DNA of 64,000 bases from Hippasteria phrygiana (GCA_037893225.1 JAZGUH010000412.1:1922001-1986000); one strand, 5' to 3'. Positions 43,854-54,596 are shown, numbered from the stretch's first letter. Numbers and translations are program-made. The notes: generated from the letters alone by a model not told the origin.

Positions 43854-45365
43854 GACTAAATAGGATTATCTACATTCACACACCAAAGTTTCTGTTTGTC
43901 CGAAAACTATTTTCATAGGGGAAATTATTATAGAAAAGTAACAAGGCCAACATGTTTGGCATGCCCGCCCGCTTCCTTATTTCTTGCTTCTAAAAAAAAT
44001 ACAATTTTATGACTTCCCAATAAATACCATAAATTAAAATGCATGGGAAGAGAGGAAATTTATGTAGACCTACCTCAGACTATAGATACTGTTCCTGTAC
44101 AGAAACTTAACCTACCCACAACATAACAGTTGTGTAAACCAAATATATTTAAATTTGTCTCATACATTGTTTGTATTTTGTGCTCTTTCCTTATACAGTG
44201 GTGTACTTCACTTGAAGAGGAGCAGGAAGGAGTTACAGCTGATGATCTACAAGGGGATGTCGTGCTTACAACTGACTATCCACCGAGTTTCGTTGATGGG
44301 AAGATCAACAAGAGTCCTTCATAAAGTTTCAAAGAGGAGTTGAATTTCATAGTTTGTCAAAAATAAGTATTAAAACAAGGGTAGCCAATGAAAAAATTCA
44401 AATTGTTTGAACTCATATTCACGTTAATGAACAGGTTACAAAACTGTTGAAACTTTCTTAAAGGGGAGTCAAGTTATGGCCAAATCAAGATTTCAAAATA
44501 ATGACCGACGACAGACAGTGTTAATGCAAATGCATACAAATGCGTAAAATTGGGTTTTCACACCATCGTGTTGTTTACCTGTCACTTCACCTTGAAAAAT
44601 AGATTTGTTTTTAGGTGATTGGACTGATCTTCGATCATCCATTGTTTTTGTACGGGTTCTCTGCAGCTTTTCTTCCAAATGGTACAACATATCAACTTGA
44701 AACTTCAGGTGAACATTAATCCTGACCACTACATGTAGATGACGTCAATACAAGTGTGACATTACAAGCAATATTAGTTTTAAAAAAATAACCACAATCT
44801 TTTAACTAATACATGTATATGATGTTCATGATTTTGGGATGTGATACATCTATTTTTTGGCAACATTTTTTTAAATTTCTGGTGTTGCTGGAAGGTCAGA
44901 ATTGGGAAGTTTTAAAAGTGAAGAGAAAATTCAAATCTAAACTAGCCCAATTTCTTTTAAACTGTTCATGGGATAAAACATGAAGCCTACAGTTTTTATA
45001 CTATAGTACCAACATAAACCTTGATGCTGAGATGTGCTTCTCATGACCATAGACCGTACATTGCTCTGGGGTCCTCGGTGACTCCGAAACACTGTGATAT
45101 CGTAGTTTTTTCATTTTAGGGCCAATCTCGCCCCTGGTGTACACATTCTATTATGTTACTTGCCATTATATTTGTTTTGTTTTTACTTCCTGGTTTTTGT
45201 TTCAATTCTTGAGAAAGAGAGAAGTACTTTTAATAAAATTAATGTAATAAGCTACATGTGCAATGTTTTATCTTCCTTAATTGCATTACAATATATTTTC
45301 TGACTGCAGTTTCAGACCGCCTGTATAAGACCAGTTGAAACCTGTTAACGTGATTTGATGCAAGT
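43854..45365. other. Non-coding, with one possible 3'-terminal exon
   Basis: At 44198 a pyrimidine tract and 'cttatacag' precede an open frame of ~41 codons starting WCTSLEEEQEG and ending at TAA after 44324. AATAAA occurs at 45230. This could be the last exon of a host gene, but the peptide is unrecognised and evidence is thin. Confidence 0.25.
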
Positions 45366-45485
45366 TACACACAAGTAAAAACCAGTTCGTACCAGTTAAA
45401 CCAGTTGAAAACCAGTTGAATACCAGTTAAACCAGTTGTAAAACAGTTCATACCACGGTTAAACCAGTTGAAAACCAGTTGATAC
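45366..45485. repeat. CCAGTT minisatellite, left part
   Basis: Repeated ACCAGTTGAA / ACCAGTTAA units about 10-13 bp apart. The array is split by the LTR retrotransposon 45486-54592 and continues at 54597-54835. Confidence 0.85.
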
Positions 45486-46555
45486 TGTGGCGGGTTTACT
45501 ATTTGCCAGGTTGGTTGTCCCTCGGCTGGTACTCGCTGGCGGGCGAGTAGTCCCACTGCGCCGAGGTGCAGGTCCGTTTGTTGGAAATATACCACCGCGT
45601 ATGTCTGAACCCACTCCCAGACCACTCTCACACTCCACGACACAGACAGTACGGGGACAGACACCGGAGAACTTACGGGGACGGACTAGAATGATTGTGA
45701 CACAGTGACAACAGAAGAACGTTCCAAGTATTTATTAAATGTCAAATAAGAAGGTAAACCCCTGATTATTATCCCTTTTATTAAATTGTGGTTTCGCCTC
45801 AAGTAACGCCTCGAGCAACGCCTCAAGCAGTGTGTTGCGCCTCAAGCAGTGTGTTGCGCCTCAAGTAACTCCTCGAGCAACGCCTCAAGCAGTGTGGTGC
45901 GCCTCAAGTAACTCCTCGAGCAACGCCTCAAGCAGTGTGGTGCGCCTCTCCCTATTTGCTTGACCCTCGCGCTTGTGGGTGACGCCTCGCCCAATTAGAA
46001 AGAATGCTTCTCGACAGCGCTAGCTCCGTGAATGTCCGCTTGTAGTCGTCCCTTCCTATGGCCCTTGCGATCCGCAAGAGGCCCTGATGGTCACTACAAC
46101 TTGACTCCGCGCCTCACGTCAGTCCTACGTCAGTCCTACTACAATGACTCCACGCCTCCCATTAGTCCAGCACTCCAGCAGGCTATCTGTCCGGCCCACT
46201 GGAGGCGTCGGTCCCGAGTGTCGCCCTAGTCCCCGTATATGGCCCACGTACGCTCCGGTACATGGACAGCACATATACTTACTGTAGTCCACTGACTCCG
46301 CTACGCTAGCCACGAGTTTCCTTGCGCCTCCTCTGTTTCCGTCCTTTTCGCCTCCTTTGTTTCCGTCCTTTTCGACGAGCGCGTACCCGTGTACGTCTTC
46401 CACGGTCAAGATCTAACCAACTACTCCCTGCGCACACCACGTATCATGCATGCCGCTGCGCTGCTTGAACGCCCTCAGGTGTTAGCGCTGCACTATGGCG
46501 CGCCTAATCTTACAGAAATATAAATATGGAACTAGCAATTTGCAATAATGTTACA
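45486..46555 (-). repeat. 3' LTR of the young gypsy element
   Basis: In element sense it runs from TGTAACATTATTGC at 46555 to CCGCCACA at 45486, 1,070 bp. It carries about 150 bp more than the partner LTR because a CCTCAAGCAGTGTG/CCTCGAGCAACG subrepeat is present in extra copies at 45800-45990. A purine tract GGAAGGGGG lies just upstream on the minus strand. Confidence 0.95.
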
Positions 46556-47048
46556 AAACCCCCTTCCAAGCCTGAACGTCCTCGTTCAAAATCAGCTGAA
46601 AACTACAAGACATAATAAGCAAATTGCTACTTCACCCTCAAAAATTTGGCAAAACCTTGAACTCTCTAAATTTACTCAAAATCAGGTTCTTTTACATAAT
46701 TTGGCGAATTTTCTAACTTAACTTCGCCATATAATTAGGTTGGACGAACATCAAGTGCCTTATTTCGCCTCCGGCGTCTCATAATTTAGGCACTTTCTCA
46801 TAACTTAAACTTAAACTACATAATGAGGCGTTTCCTGCTCATAAAACTTTAGGGCAAGCGTTAAACAACAAATAGCTAAAGAATAAAGTTGAAAACTTCA
46901 GTATAAATAAATATAGCTCTCGTATAAATGTTAAGGTAGCGGTTGAAGTTTGCGTCTTGTAATGTGGTAATAATCTTGAGAAAGTTCTGTAGTGAGGCAC
47001 TGATATGGTCGAGTCCGGTGATGAGGTGTTGGCTTGTTCGAACCCGGT

Positions 47049-47975
47049 CTAACTCTTCTCAAACAGCTGGTCGAACTTCACGTGATAGGTACGCCCCACT
47101 CTAGTCTCGCTGACTTTAGCACCATTCTTGAACTTGGTCTGGGTGCTGACCTCGGTGACCCGTGTCACATGGCCTCTAATGACATCTTGCAGGGCCATAG
47201 GCTCCACCGGCTTGAGCTGATCGGTTGTTCCCCCTTCATCGGCGCTTGACCCCTCTTCCGGATCCGTCGCACTCTGATCGCCAGCCTCCTCGGCCTCCTG
47301 CCGACGCATCTGTGCCAGCAGTGCGAGAGGTTTACCACCTCTAGGTGCGCCTCGGGGTGCCACTGACTCCTCTGTCAGGAGTGACACCGACGCGGGAGAC
47401 AATGAGATCTCCGCAGGAGCTGTAGGGGACCGGTCGCGTGTCAGGTCCAGAGGTCCGTCGTTTCGCACGTCTTCAGCAACCATAGGCCCAGGAGGCTCGC
47501 CTGGTGAGACAGTGACTCGTCTGCGTTTCACCTCCGGCTCATCCTCCGGGCATTTTCCCAAGGCCGCTGCTGCTCGGCATTTCCTCTCTTGTCTCAGCAT
47601 TACATTCACCTCCCCCCAGCTCGAGGCATCTCCGATCTCCCTTACAGTCTCCATATGACCGGCCCTCTTCGGCGTTCCCTCCTTCGGTGTTGTTTTCCGA
47701 GGTGCGTTCTCCGTACGGATTCGCTCGGCCCTCTCCTGCTCCGTCTCCAGTGGAATCGACTCCACCTCGGCGACGAAAGTCGCATGCTCCTGGTGGTAGT
47801 GTCTCCGTAGGTTGTCCTTCCGGTTGCACTTGAAGTCACATCGCCCACACCAGCAGTACAGCTTGGGACCGTGCTCCGTTTGTATGTGTTGGTTTAGGCT
47901 TCTCCTCTGATTAAATTCAGCCTGGCATACGCTGCAAGGGAAGGTCCTCCGCTGCACCCGTCTCGAGTCCGCCAT
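47049..47975 (-). CDS. Third ORF: two-finger C2H2 zinc-finger protein of the gypsy element
   Basis: Intact 308-residue frame between integrase and the 3' LTR, where envelope genes sit in some gypsy elements. Residues ~14-36 form a C2H2 finger (CSVCQAEFNQRRSLNQ, then H-x4-H), and ~42-65 a second (CGRCDFKCNRKDNLRR, then H-x4-H). The middle is acidic, proline- and serine-rich, with KRRR (~152) as a likely nuclear signal and GPLDLT (~174), which matches the CtBP-binding PxDLS/T pattern. The C-terminus (YHVKFDQLFEKS) is basic/amphipathic. There is no signal peptide or membrane segment, so it is not an envelope. A nuclear DNA-binding or regulatory role is inferred; I know of no standard gypsy component like it. 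Confidence 0.85.
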   Translation of the reverse strand: MADSRRVQRRTFPCSVCQAEFNQRRSLNQHIQTEHGPKLYCWCGRCDFKCNRKDNLRRHYHQEHATFVAEVESIPLETEQERAERIRTENAPRKTTPKEGTPKRAGHMETVREIGDASSWGEVNVMLRQERKCRAAAALGKCPEDEPEVKRRRVTVSPGEPPGPMVAEDVRNDGPLDLTRDRSPTAPAEISLSPASVSLLTEESVAPRGAPRGGKPLALLAQMRRQEAEEAGDQSATDPEEGSSADEGGTTDQLKPVEPMALQDVIRGHVTRVTEVSTQTKFKNGAKVSETRVGRTYHVKFDQLFEKS

Positions 47976-48102
47976 TGTTTGACTGCAATGGAGATATATA
48001 CAAAAACAATGTTAAGTCCAATGTCTCCACAATATGTTTTGTTTATAACAAGAGCTACAACTATTTACACTCCCTCCTGTCCCTTATTGTCTGTCTATAC
48101 GT

Positions 48103-49347
48103 CTATCTGAAACGGCAAGGAAGCCTCCTTGTCCGTGTCGGGTTACGCCTCGGAGGCGCTGTCTCACTGTCCTCGTCTCGACCGCGCGCCTCTCGCTGGT
48201 CAACGTCCGTGTTATCAGTGTCCCCAGAGTTTCCTCCACGATTCGCATTAGTTTCGGATTCCTGGTCTTCTGTCTCCTGCGGTTCGTCATGTATGTCTGT
48301 GGAACTGTCCGGTGTCGTTTGGCCAGAGTCCAAGTTATCTATGGCTGCCTGCCGTCTCCGTGGGCGGGGCTGCCATGCCTGCAGAGGGGTGCCCTGGTAC
48401 AGCTTGAGTCGATCAAAGTGTACTATTTGCATCTTCCCCCTAGGTTGCTGCTGGATCCGGTAAGTGACATCTGACAGCTTCGTGAGTATCAGATAGGGGC
48501 CCTTCCAACGAGAGACCAACTTCGGAGAGACCCCCTTTTTCCTAGCATGGACAAACAGCCAGACAAACTGGCCCTCCTCGAAGCCAGCTCCAGCCGTCCT
48601 CCTGTCATATGTCTTCTTCTGGTGTCTCGCACTCTTCCTGAGCTTCTGCCTTGCCCTGTCGTGAGCTGCCCCCATTCGATGGCGTAGATCCTCTCCAAAA
48701 TCTGTGTCGGGAACCTCGCCCTCCGCTCCAAGTGTCTCCGTGGTTAAGTCAACCGGCAACCTTACTTCCCGGCCCAACATAAGCATGTTGGGTGTTTCGC
48801 CCGTTGACTCTTGCGGGACAGACCGGTACGCACACGTAGCAAATGCTAGCTGTTGGTCCCAATCCTTCTGGTTCCGAGCAGGGTCAATCATCATCGAAAT
48901 GATGTTCAGAAGAGTTCGATTAAATCGTTCTATGAGGCCGTCCGACTTGGGATTGTATGCTACTGTTCGTGTTTTCTCAATGCCCAGAATCTTGCACATT
49001 TCCGCGAATATCGCAGACTCAAAATTCCTGCCTTGGTCGGAGTGTAATTCTCTTGGAACTCCGAACCGGCAAACGAAATTCTCCACAAAGGCTCTGGCTA
49101 CTGTCTCGGCAGTGCTATCCGGCAGTGCATATGACTCCATCCATTTGGTTAAGTAATCCCCCACCACGAGGATCCACTTGTTGCCGTTCTCACTCTTTGG
49201 CAATGGTCCCACGAGGTCCAAAGCAACTCTGTCCATTGGCATGTCCACCTGAAGCTGCTGCAGTGGTGCCCTACTTTTCCTGGGTGGCGACTTCCGCTGA
49301 GCGCACCTGTCACATTTCCGGCAAAATGACCTTACGTCTGCCGCCAT
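48103..49347 (-). CDS. Integrase of the gypsy element
   Basis: The 414-residue frame starts at MAADVRSFCRKCDRC, the second half of the H2C2 zinc finger whose histidines are at the end of the preceding frame. The catalytic core has the D, D and E residues in VALDLVGPL, LHSDQGRNFES and LIERFNRTL. A C-terminal module follows (VWLFVHARKKGVSPKLVSRWKG begins the barrel). After that comes a ~100-residue acidic/serine tail (EPQETEDQESETNANRGG) ending in an arginine-rich stretch. The frame is offset from gag-pol by one base; the ATG is therefore probably internal to what was one polyprotein. Confidence 0.9.
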   Translation of the reverse strand: MAADVRSFCRKCDRCAQRKSPPRKSRAPLQQLQVDMPMDRVALDLVGPLPKSENGNKWILVVGDYLTKWMESYALPDSTAETVARAFVENFVCRFGVPRELHSDQGRNFESAIFAEMCKILGIEKTRTVAYNPKSDGLIERFNRTLLNIISMMIDPARNQKDWDQQLAFATCAYRSVPQESTGETPNMLMLGREVRLPVDLTTETLGAEGEVPDTDFGEDLRHRMGAAHDRARQKLRKSARHQKKTYDRRTAGAGFEEGQFVWLFVHARKKGVSPKLVSRWKGPYLILTKLSDVTYRIQQQPRGKMQIVHFDRLKLYQGTPLQAWQPRPRRRQAAIDNLDSGQTTPDSSTDIHDEPQETEDQESETNANRGGNSGDTDNTDVDQREARGRDEDSETAPPRRNPTRTRRLPCRFR

Positions 49348-52300
49348 CCCCAGCCCAGTAGTATCGGGTCCTCACCTTGGCCAGCGTACGTTCTACGCCA
49401 AAGTGTCCACCTATTACTCCACCATGTAGCTCCTTCATTACTGCCTCTCTATATTCTTGTGGCAGGATAATTTTCCACTCTATGTCCTTCCCATCGTAGG
49501 ATTCCCACTTTCTGCACAGCACTGACTCTCGTAGTTCCAGGCGTTCCCACTGTCCCCAGTAAATTTTGTCCAAGATGCCATGTGCTTGAGCCTGGCTCCA
49601 GCTTGGGCGTTCCCCCAATTTCCGTTTACAGTCTACTATTCCACAAAGAGTGGGGTCTCGAAACTGGGCTTCGGAAATCTCTTCCATGTCAATGTTTGGC
49701 TCCACTCGCAACATCCGAGTCGCCGCTTCCTCTTCCTGAGCTGGGGGACTGCCCTCCCTTGGCAGACTGGCTGCTTCTGCAGCAACAGCCTGTGCCTCTG
49801 GCTGAGGTTCGTTGGTCCGGCCACACTGGCTACATGACTTGCGTGACAGGCCGTCTGCGTTACCATGGTTTTTTCCAGGGCGATGCACGATCACGTAGTT
49901 GTACTCTCCAATCAGCTGTATCCACCGAGCTACCTGCCCTTCCGGGTTCTTGAAGTTTACAAGCCACCGCAATGCAGCATGGTCGGTCCGTATGGTGATC
50001 TGTCTTCCGTATAAGTACTGCTTGAAATGTTTGAGGAAGTTGACCACGGCCAGTAGCTCCCGGCGCGTCACGCAGTAGTTTCTTTCTTGTCGGGTAAGAG
50101 TTCTGCTAGCATATGCGAGTACTCTCTCCTCACCTTCCTGTACCTGCGACAAGACTGCTCCAATTCCTTCTCCGCTGGCATCCGTGTCCAGCACCAAGTC
50201 ACCTTTGGGCCTCGGGTACGCCAGAATGGGCGCCTCCTGCAACAAACCCTTGAGGGTCTGAAATGCAACCTCACAGGCCTCATCCCAGAGAAAATCCCGT
50301 GCTTTCTCTGTGAGGCGATGGAGTGGGCGTGCCACATCGGCGAATCCCTTGATAAATCGTCGATAGTAGGATGCGAGTCCTAAAAAACTCCGCACTCCCT
50401 TCACGTTGGTAGGTGTAGGCCATGATTTGACTGCCTCAACCTTGTCCGGGTCGGTCGAGATCCCGTCCTTGGAAACCACATGTCCAAGATATTTCACGGC
50501 TTCCTTGAAGAGAAAGCACTTTTTCGGCTTCAACTTTAGTCCCGCAAGTCTGAGTCTCTGCAGCACCTCACGTAAGCGCTGTACCTCCTCCAGGACGCTC
50601 CTCCCGTATACAATGACGTCATCGAGGTAAACCAACAGTGTTTCCCACTGCAGTCCCGCTACAACTCTTTCCATCAACCTTTCAAAGGTGGCAGGGGCGT
50701 TGCACAAGCCAAAGGGCATGACCCTCCAGCTGTACAAGCCCCCGCGCACCACAAAGGCTGACTTCTGTTTGGCATCCTCGTCCAGCCCCACTTGCCAGTA
50801 GCCAGATGCAAGGTCAAGGGTCGAAAACCACCTTGCCCCTGACAACGCGTCCAAAGTGTTGTCGATTCGGGGGACGGGGTAGGCATCCTTCATCGTTACT
50901 TCATTGAGTCTACGGTAGTCGACGCAAAACCGTTGGCTCCCATCTTTCTTCCTGACCAGTACTACATTTGAGGACCAAGGGCTGTCCGATGGTGTAATCA
51001 GCCCCCTCTTCAACAAGTCATGTACCTGCTGATCAATCTCTCCTTGCTTACACAATGGTTGTCGTCGAGGCCTCTGCCTGATAGGTCGTGTGTTTCCAGT
51101 GTCTATACTGTGTTTAACCCAGTCGCATCTCCCGATGTCGTGATCACCTTCTGAGAATACATCCGAAAAGTCAGTAAGTAATCGAGCCACTGTGTAGTGA
51201 TACTGAGGCTCAAGATTATCCACACTGCGCCTCCAGAGATCCGCAAGGTGGGCAGGAATATCTACTTCCGATGTTGCGCCTCCTCTGGCAACTTCCCGGG
51301 CCTCCTGCACATCTCCCTCGGCTACCCGTGTGAGGCATCCGGCCGTCGTTCCCGAACGAACAATGCACTCCCGGTTACCAGGATTTAGCAACCGCAATGC
51401 AAGAAAGTCCTCTCCTTCCTTTCCTTCTACCAATGTCCTGGCCAGGATCAATCCCTTTTTAGCCAGCTCTCCACCTCCGTCAATCGGTTCTATCATTCCT
51501 AGTTCGCCTGCCTGGATCTCACATGTCACCTTCCCCGGAACCAGCGCCTCATGCCCTGGCGGGATAACAGTTGTTTCTGTAACAACCACCCGGGCATGCA
51601 TATTCCTTCCCAATCTAGTCGTGCACCGTACGTGCTCTCCGTGGAGTATGAGTTCGCAATTGTTGAAGTCCAATGTCCCTCCAGTTGGTAGCAGAAAATC
51701 CATCCCTAGAATCCCTTTTGTTTTGATCTTGGCAAAAACCGCTCGCACTGGACAAGCGGTCCTGCCTATCCGTAAGTCTACATTTGCCACGCCTATTGTC
51801 TTCATAGCAGTACCATCGGCTTGGATAACCCGTATGCCATCATGTTCTGGGATTGGGCGCCTCTCCGAGGGTATCTGATAGTAAACCTCCTCGGAGATTA
51901 TTGTATCCGTCGTCCCAGTATCCACCAAAAACGGGATTGTAACGGACCGGCACTCGCCCTGCACATACAACCCCTGCTTTGGTATGACCAAAGGTGCAAA
52001 AACTTCCCTCACCGCATCAGTGGCATCAGGGTGGGTCCGCTTTCTGGCTGTTCGCTCCTCTGAGCCCTTAGTGTGTTGACCCTCCTGTGTATCCAGCCTT
52101 CCCCTGGGTCGCAGAGTCGGCTGGTAGTCGTTTTCCGACTGCATTGACTCCTGTTTTGGCCTGTTCCGGCAATCCCTTCTAAAGTGTCCCTTTTTCTGAC
52201 ACTTGTAACACGTGTCTTCTAGGGTGGCTACTCTCCTCGGTCGAGGATGGTAAATCCGGGTGTCGCGTGGTCTCTGTGGAGGTTGTGACTTCTCCCCTGC

Positions 52301-53521
52301 CTCTTGTTCGCCTCTCATTTTCTTGTAGTACTCTTCCAGATGTCCAACCACATCAGCTATGATTGTGTCCCGGTACTCCTCCTCGTCACGTCCCATTCGG
52401 CACTTCTTACTTGCCTCTCCACTTCTTTGATCCTCAATCTTCTCAAAGTTCTCGGTGGCCAGCGCCGCCCGAATTGCGTCATTCAGGGTGGATGGCTTTG
52501 AACGAAAAACTCCCTCTCGGACGGTCTGGCTGTCAATAGCGTCTGAAAAATGCCCTCGAGCCAGTCTGTCCCTACTGTCCTCTGACAACTCCGGATATGC
52601 AAGTGTAGCCAACTCCCTAACTGCTTCTCCAAGTTCCTGCAACGTCTCTTTCGGATTTTGGTGTCGGGTTCTCAACTCCATGAGGAAATTTTCGGCCATT
52701 TGCCCTGGCCCGAAACGCGCATTCAATAGTCCAATCAGTTCCTTGTACTGGTATTGTCCGTCTTGTCCTCCACCTTGACGATTAGTCAAAATCTTCACAG
52801 CTGATCCCTGAAGACTCGCGGCGAGAAACGCTGCGGCCTCATCATCGTGCCATGCGTTAGCACGCCGGCACGACTCAAAGTGTTCCCGGTAGTCGATCCA
52901 TGGCTGTTTCCCGTTAAATCGATCAGGAACAATCTTGGGGCGTTGGTGTTTTGCCCCGACTTTTCCCTGATCCTGCTGAGGTCCGTGTTTCCGCCCATCT
53001 CCCGTGAACGGCCATGGCGTGATGGGAGGGGCCCCTTGGCCTCTCACCCCCAAGCTATTTGTACCACTTGTGGCCATAGCGCCTCGGGCCTCCGGAGTCT
53101 CCTCCAAAGGAGGCGCCGTTGCGCCTACCCGATCACCCGTTGTTTGTTTGCGTTCGGTTGATCCCGCCCGAGGTGTCCATGCTCTATTCTTGATCATAGT
53201 CCTCCCAGGCGTGAAAAGGCTATGGACCGCCGCCTCGGGTGTTCCCTGCAACTGCGCCAGGCATCCTTGCCAGGAGACATATCCGGAGGTCTCCATGTCG
53301 TGCACTGGTTTTGCATTCCGTTCTACACTCTCATTAACCCATCGAGGTGGGTTAGGTGTTTCTGCTTCCGGGCTCGGTGTTCCAAGTAACAATTGTTCCA
53401 TGGTCTCGGCGTATTCCTTCTCTCTGATCAAGGTTGCCAACTGATCCTCTCGGAGTTGGACTTCCATCCGCAGTTGGTCAATTTCCCCCTGCAGCTGGGA
53501 CTCGCTCTTGGAGGTGTCCAT
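49310..53521 (-). CDS. Gag-pol polyprotein of the gypsy element
   Basis: A 1,403-codon open frame. A coiled-coil N-terminus (~5-45) precedes the gag capsid region (~195-365: VPDRFNGKQPWIDY, ATLAYPEL). Then come a CCHC knuckle (~438-451, CYKCQKKGHFRRDC), protease (~530-610, FLVDTGTTDTII, ILGMDFL), and reverse transcriptase (~830-1020, FCVDYRRLNEV, VMPFGLCNAPATF, catalytic YLDD at ~965). RNase H (~1110-1225: DTDASGEGIGAVL, RRELLAVV, RTDHAALRWL, NADGLSR) and the HH part of the integrase zinc finger (~1370, GGHFGVERTL) complete it. Gag and pol are in one frame. It starts at the first ATG, ~155 bp inside the 5' LTR. It stops early because an extra G in a G-run near 49348 shifts the frame before the zinc-finger cysteines. 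Confidence 0.95.
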   Translation of the reverse strand: MDTSKSESQLQGEIDQLRMEVQLREDQLATLIREKEYAETMEQLLLGTPSPEAETPNPPRWVNESVERNAKPVHDMETSGYVSWQGCLAQLQGTPEAAVHSLFTPGRTMIKNRAWTPRAGSTERKQTTGDRVGATAPPLEETPEARGAMATSGTNSLGVRGQGAPPITPWPFTGDGRKHGPQQDQGKVGAKHQRPKIVPDRFNGKQPWIDYREHFESCRRANAWHDDEAAAFLAASLQGSAVKILTNRQGGGQDGQYQYKELIGLLNARFGPGQMAENFLMELRTRHQNPKETLQELGEAVRELATLAYPELSEDSRDRLARGHFSDAIDSQTVREGVFRSKPSTLNDAIRAALATENFEKIEDQRSGEASKKCRMGRDEEEYRDTIIADVVGHLEEYYKKMRGEQEAGEKSQPPQRPRDTRIYHPRPRRVATLEDTCYKCQKKGHFRRDCRNRPKQESMQSENDYQPTLRPRGRLDTQEGQHTKGSEERTARKRTHPDATDAVREVFAPLVIPKQGLYVQGECRSVTIPFLVDTGTTDTIISEEVYYQIPSERRPIPEHDGIRVIQADGTAMKTIGVANVDLRIGRTACPVRAVFAKIKTKGILGMDFLLPTGGTLDFNNCELILHGEHVRCTTRLGRNMHARVVVTETTVIPPGHEALVPGKVTCEIQAGELGMIEPIDGGGELAKKGLILARTLVEGKEGEDFLALRLLNPGNRECIVRSGTTAGCLTRVAEGDVQEAREVARGGATSEVDIPAHLADLWRRSVDNLEPQYHYTVARLLTDFSDVFSEGDHDIGRCDWVKHSIDTGNTRPIRQRPRRQPLCKQGEIDQQVHDLLKRGLITPSDSPWSSNVVLVRKKDGSQRFCVDYRRLNEVTMKDAYPVPRIDNTLDALSGARWFSTLDLASGYWQVGLDEDAKQKSAFVVRGGLYSWRVMPFGLCNAPATFERLMERVVAGLQWETLLVYLDDVIVYGRSVLEEVQRLREVLQRLRLAGLKLKPKKCFLFKEAVKYLGHVVSKDGISTDPDKVEAVKSWPTPTNVKGVRSFLGLASYYRRFIKGFADVARPLHRLTEKARDFLWDEACEVAFQTLKGLLQEAPILAYPRPKGDLVLDTDASGEGIGAVLSQVQEGEERVLAYASRTLTRQERNYCVTRRELLAVVNFLKHFKQYLYGRQITIRTDHAALRWLVNFKNPEGQVARWIQLIGEYNYVIVHRPGKNHGNADGLSRKSCSQCGRTNEPQPEAQAVAAEAASLPREGSPPAQEEEAATRMLRVEPNIDMEEISEAQFRDPTLCGIVDCKRKLGERPSWSQAQAHGILDKIYWGQWERLELRESVLCRKWESYDGKDIEWKIILPQEYREAVMKELHGGVIGGHFGVERTLAKVRTRYYWAGDGGRRKVILPEM

Positions 53522-53655
53522 AACGGCCGTGTATGTTCCACGTTCACTAGTGTTTAAGTTCGCCTATCCGCACGTTACGCTAACAAGAGGTCAACGTCTT
53601 GCCGTTGCCTCCAGAAGTGGATTAAGTTATCCGTAAATGAGTTCAGCATACAATA

Positions 53656-53674
53656 TCCCACCGCTGCCACCATT
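53656..53674 (-). promoter_or_regulatory. Primer-binding site of the gypsy element
   Basis: Directly inside the 5' LTR the minus strand reads TGGTGGCAGCGGTGGGAT, a primer-binding-site type often seen in animal gypsy elements. The matching tRNA was not determined. Confidence 0.6.
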
Positions 53675-54592
53675 TGTGGCGGGTTTACTATTTGCCAGGT
53701 TGGTTGTCCCTCGGCTGGTACTCGCTGGCGGGCGAGTAGTCCCACTGCGCCGAGGTGCAGGTCCGTTTGTTGGAAATATACCACCGCGTATGTCTGAACC
53801 CACTCCCAGACCACTCTCACACTCCACGACACAGACAGTACGGGGACAGACACCGGAGAACTTACGGGGACGGACTAGAATGATTGTGACACAGTGACAA
53901 CAGAAGAACGTTCTAAGTATTTATTAAATGTCAAATAAGAAGGTAAACCCCTGATTATTATCCCTTTTATTAAATTGTGGTTTCGCCTCAAGTAACGCCT
54001 CGAGCAACGCCTCAAGCAGTGTGTTGCGCCTCTCGACAGAATGCTTCTCGACAGCGCTAGCTCCGTGAATGTCCGCTTGTAGTCGTCCCTTCCTATGGCC
54101 CTTGCGATCCGCAAGAGGCCCCGATGGTCACTACAACTTGACTCCGCGCCTCACGTCAGTCCTACGTCAGTCCTACTACAATGACTCCACGCCTCCCGTT
54201 AGTCCAGCACTCCAGCAGGCTATCTGTCCGGCCCACTGGAGGCGTCGGTCCCGAGTGTCGCCCTAGTCCCCGTATATGGCCCACGTACGCTCCGGTACAT
54301 GGACAACACATATACTTACTGTAGTCCACTGACTCCGCTACGCTAGCCACGAGTTTCCTTGCACCTCCTCTGTTTCCGTCCTTTTCGCCTCCTTTGTTTC
54401 CGTCCTTTTCGACGAGCGCGTACCCGTGTACGTCTTCCACGGTCAAGATCTAACCAACTACTCCCTGCGCACACCACGTATCATGCATGCCGCTGCGCTG
54501 CTTGAACGCCCTCAAGTGTTAGCGCTGCACTATGGCGCACCTAATCTTACAGAAATATAAATATGGAACTAGCAATTTGCAATAATGTTACA
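53675..54592 (-). repeat. 5' LTR of the young gypsy element
   Basis: 918 bp, TGTAACATT... to ...CCGCCACA in element sense. Apart from the subrepeat contraction it is ~99% identical to 45486-46555; the visible differences are transitions. Confidence 0.95.
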
Positions 54593-54596
54593 ATAC

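Larger units (their letters stand above)
45486..54592 (-). mobile_element. Young Ty3/gypsy element with an extra zinc-finger ORF
   Basis: LTRs at both ends differ by only about seven substitutions plus one length difference. A 4-bp duplication ATAC flanks the element (45482-45485 and 54593-54596), and the host minisatellite resumes on both sides. The internal region on the minus strand encodes gag-pol (53521-49310), the rest of integrase (49347-48103) and a separate C2H2 zinc-finger ORF (47975-47049). Apart from one frameshift all reading frames are open, so the insertion is recent. Domain order is canonical (RT-RH-INT), unlike the Gmr1-like element at 14.9-22.8 kb. Confidence 0.95.

Noticed and set aside
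44198..44324. Confident host exon
   Set aside because: Acceptor-like sequence and a short open frame exist, but the peptide is unknown and no partner exon is seen; kept only as a low-confidence remark.
47049..47975. Envelope gene, from its position after integrase
   Set aside because: No signal peptide, membrane segment or cleavage site; it has C2H2 fingers instead.
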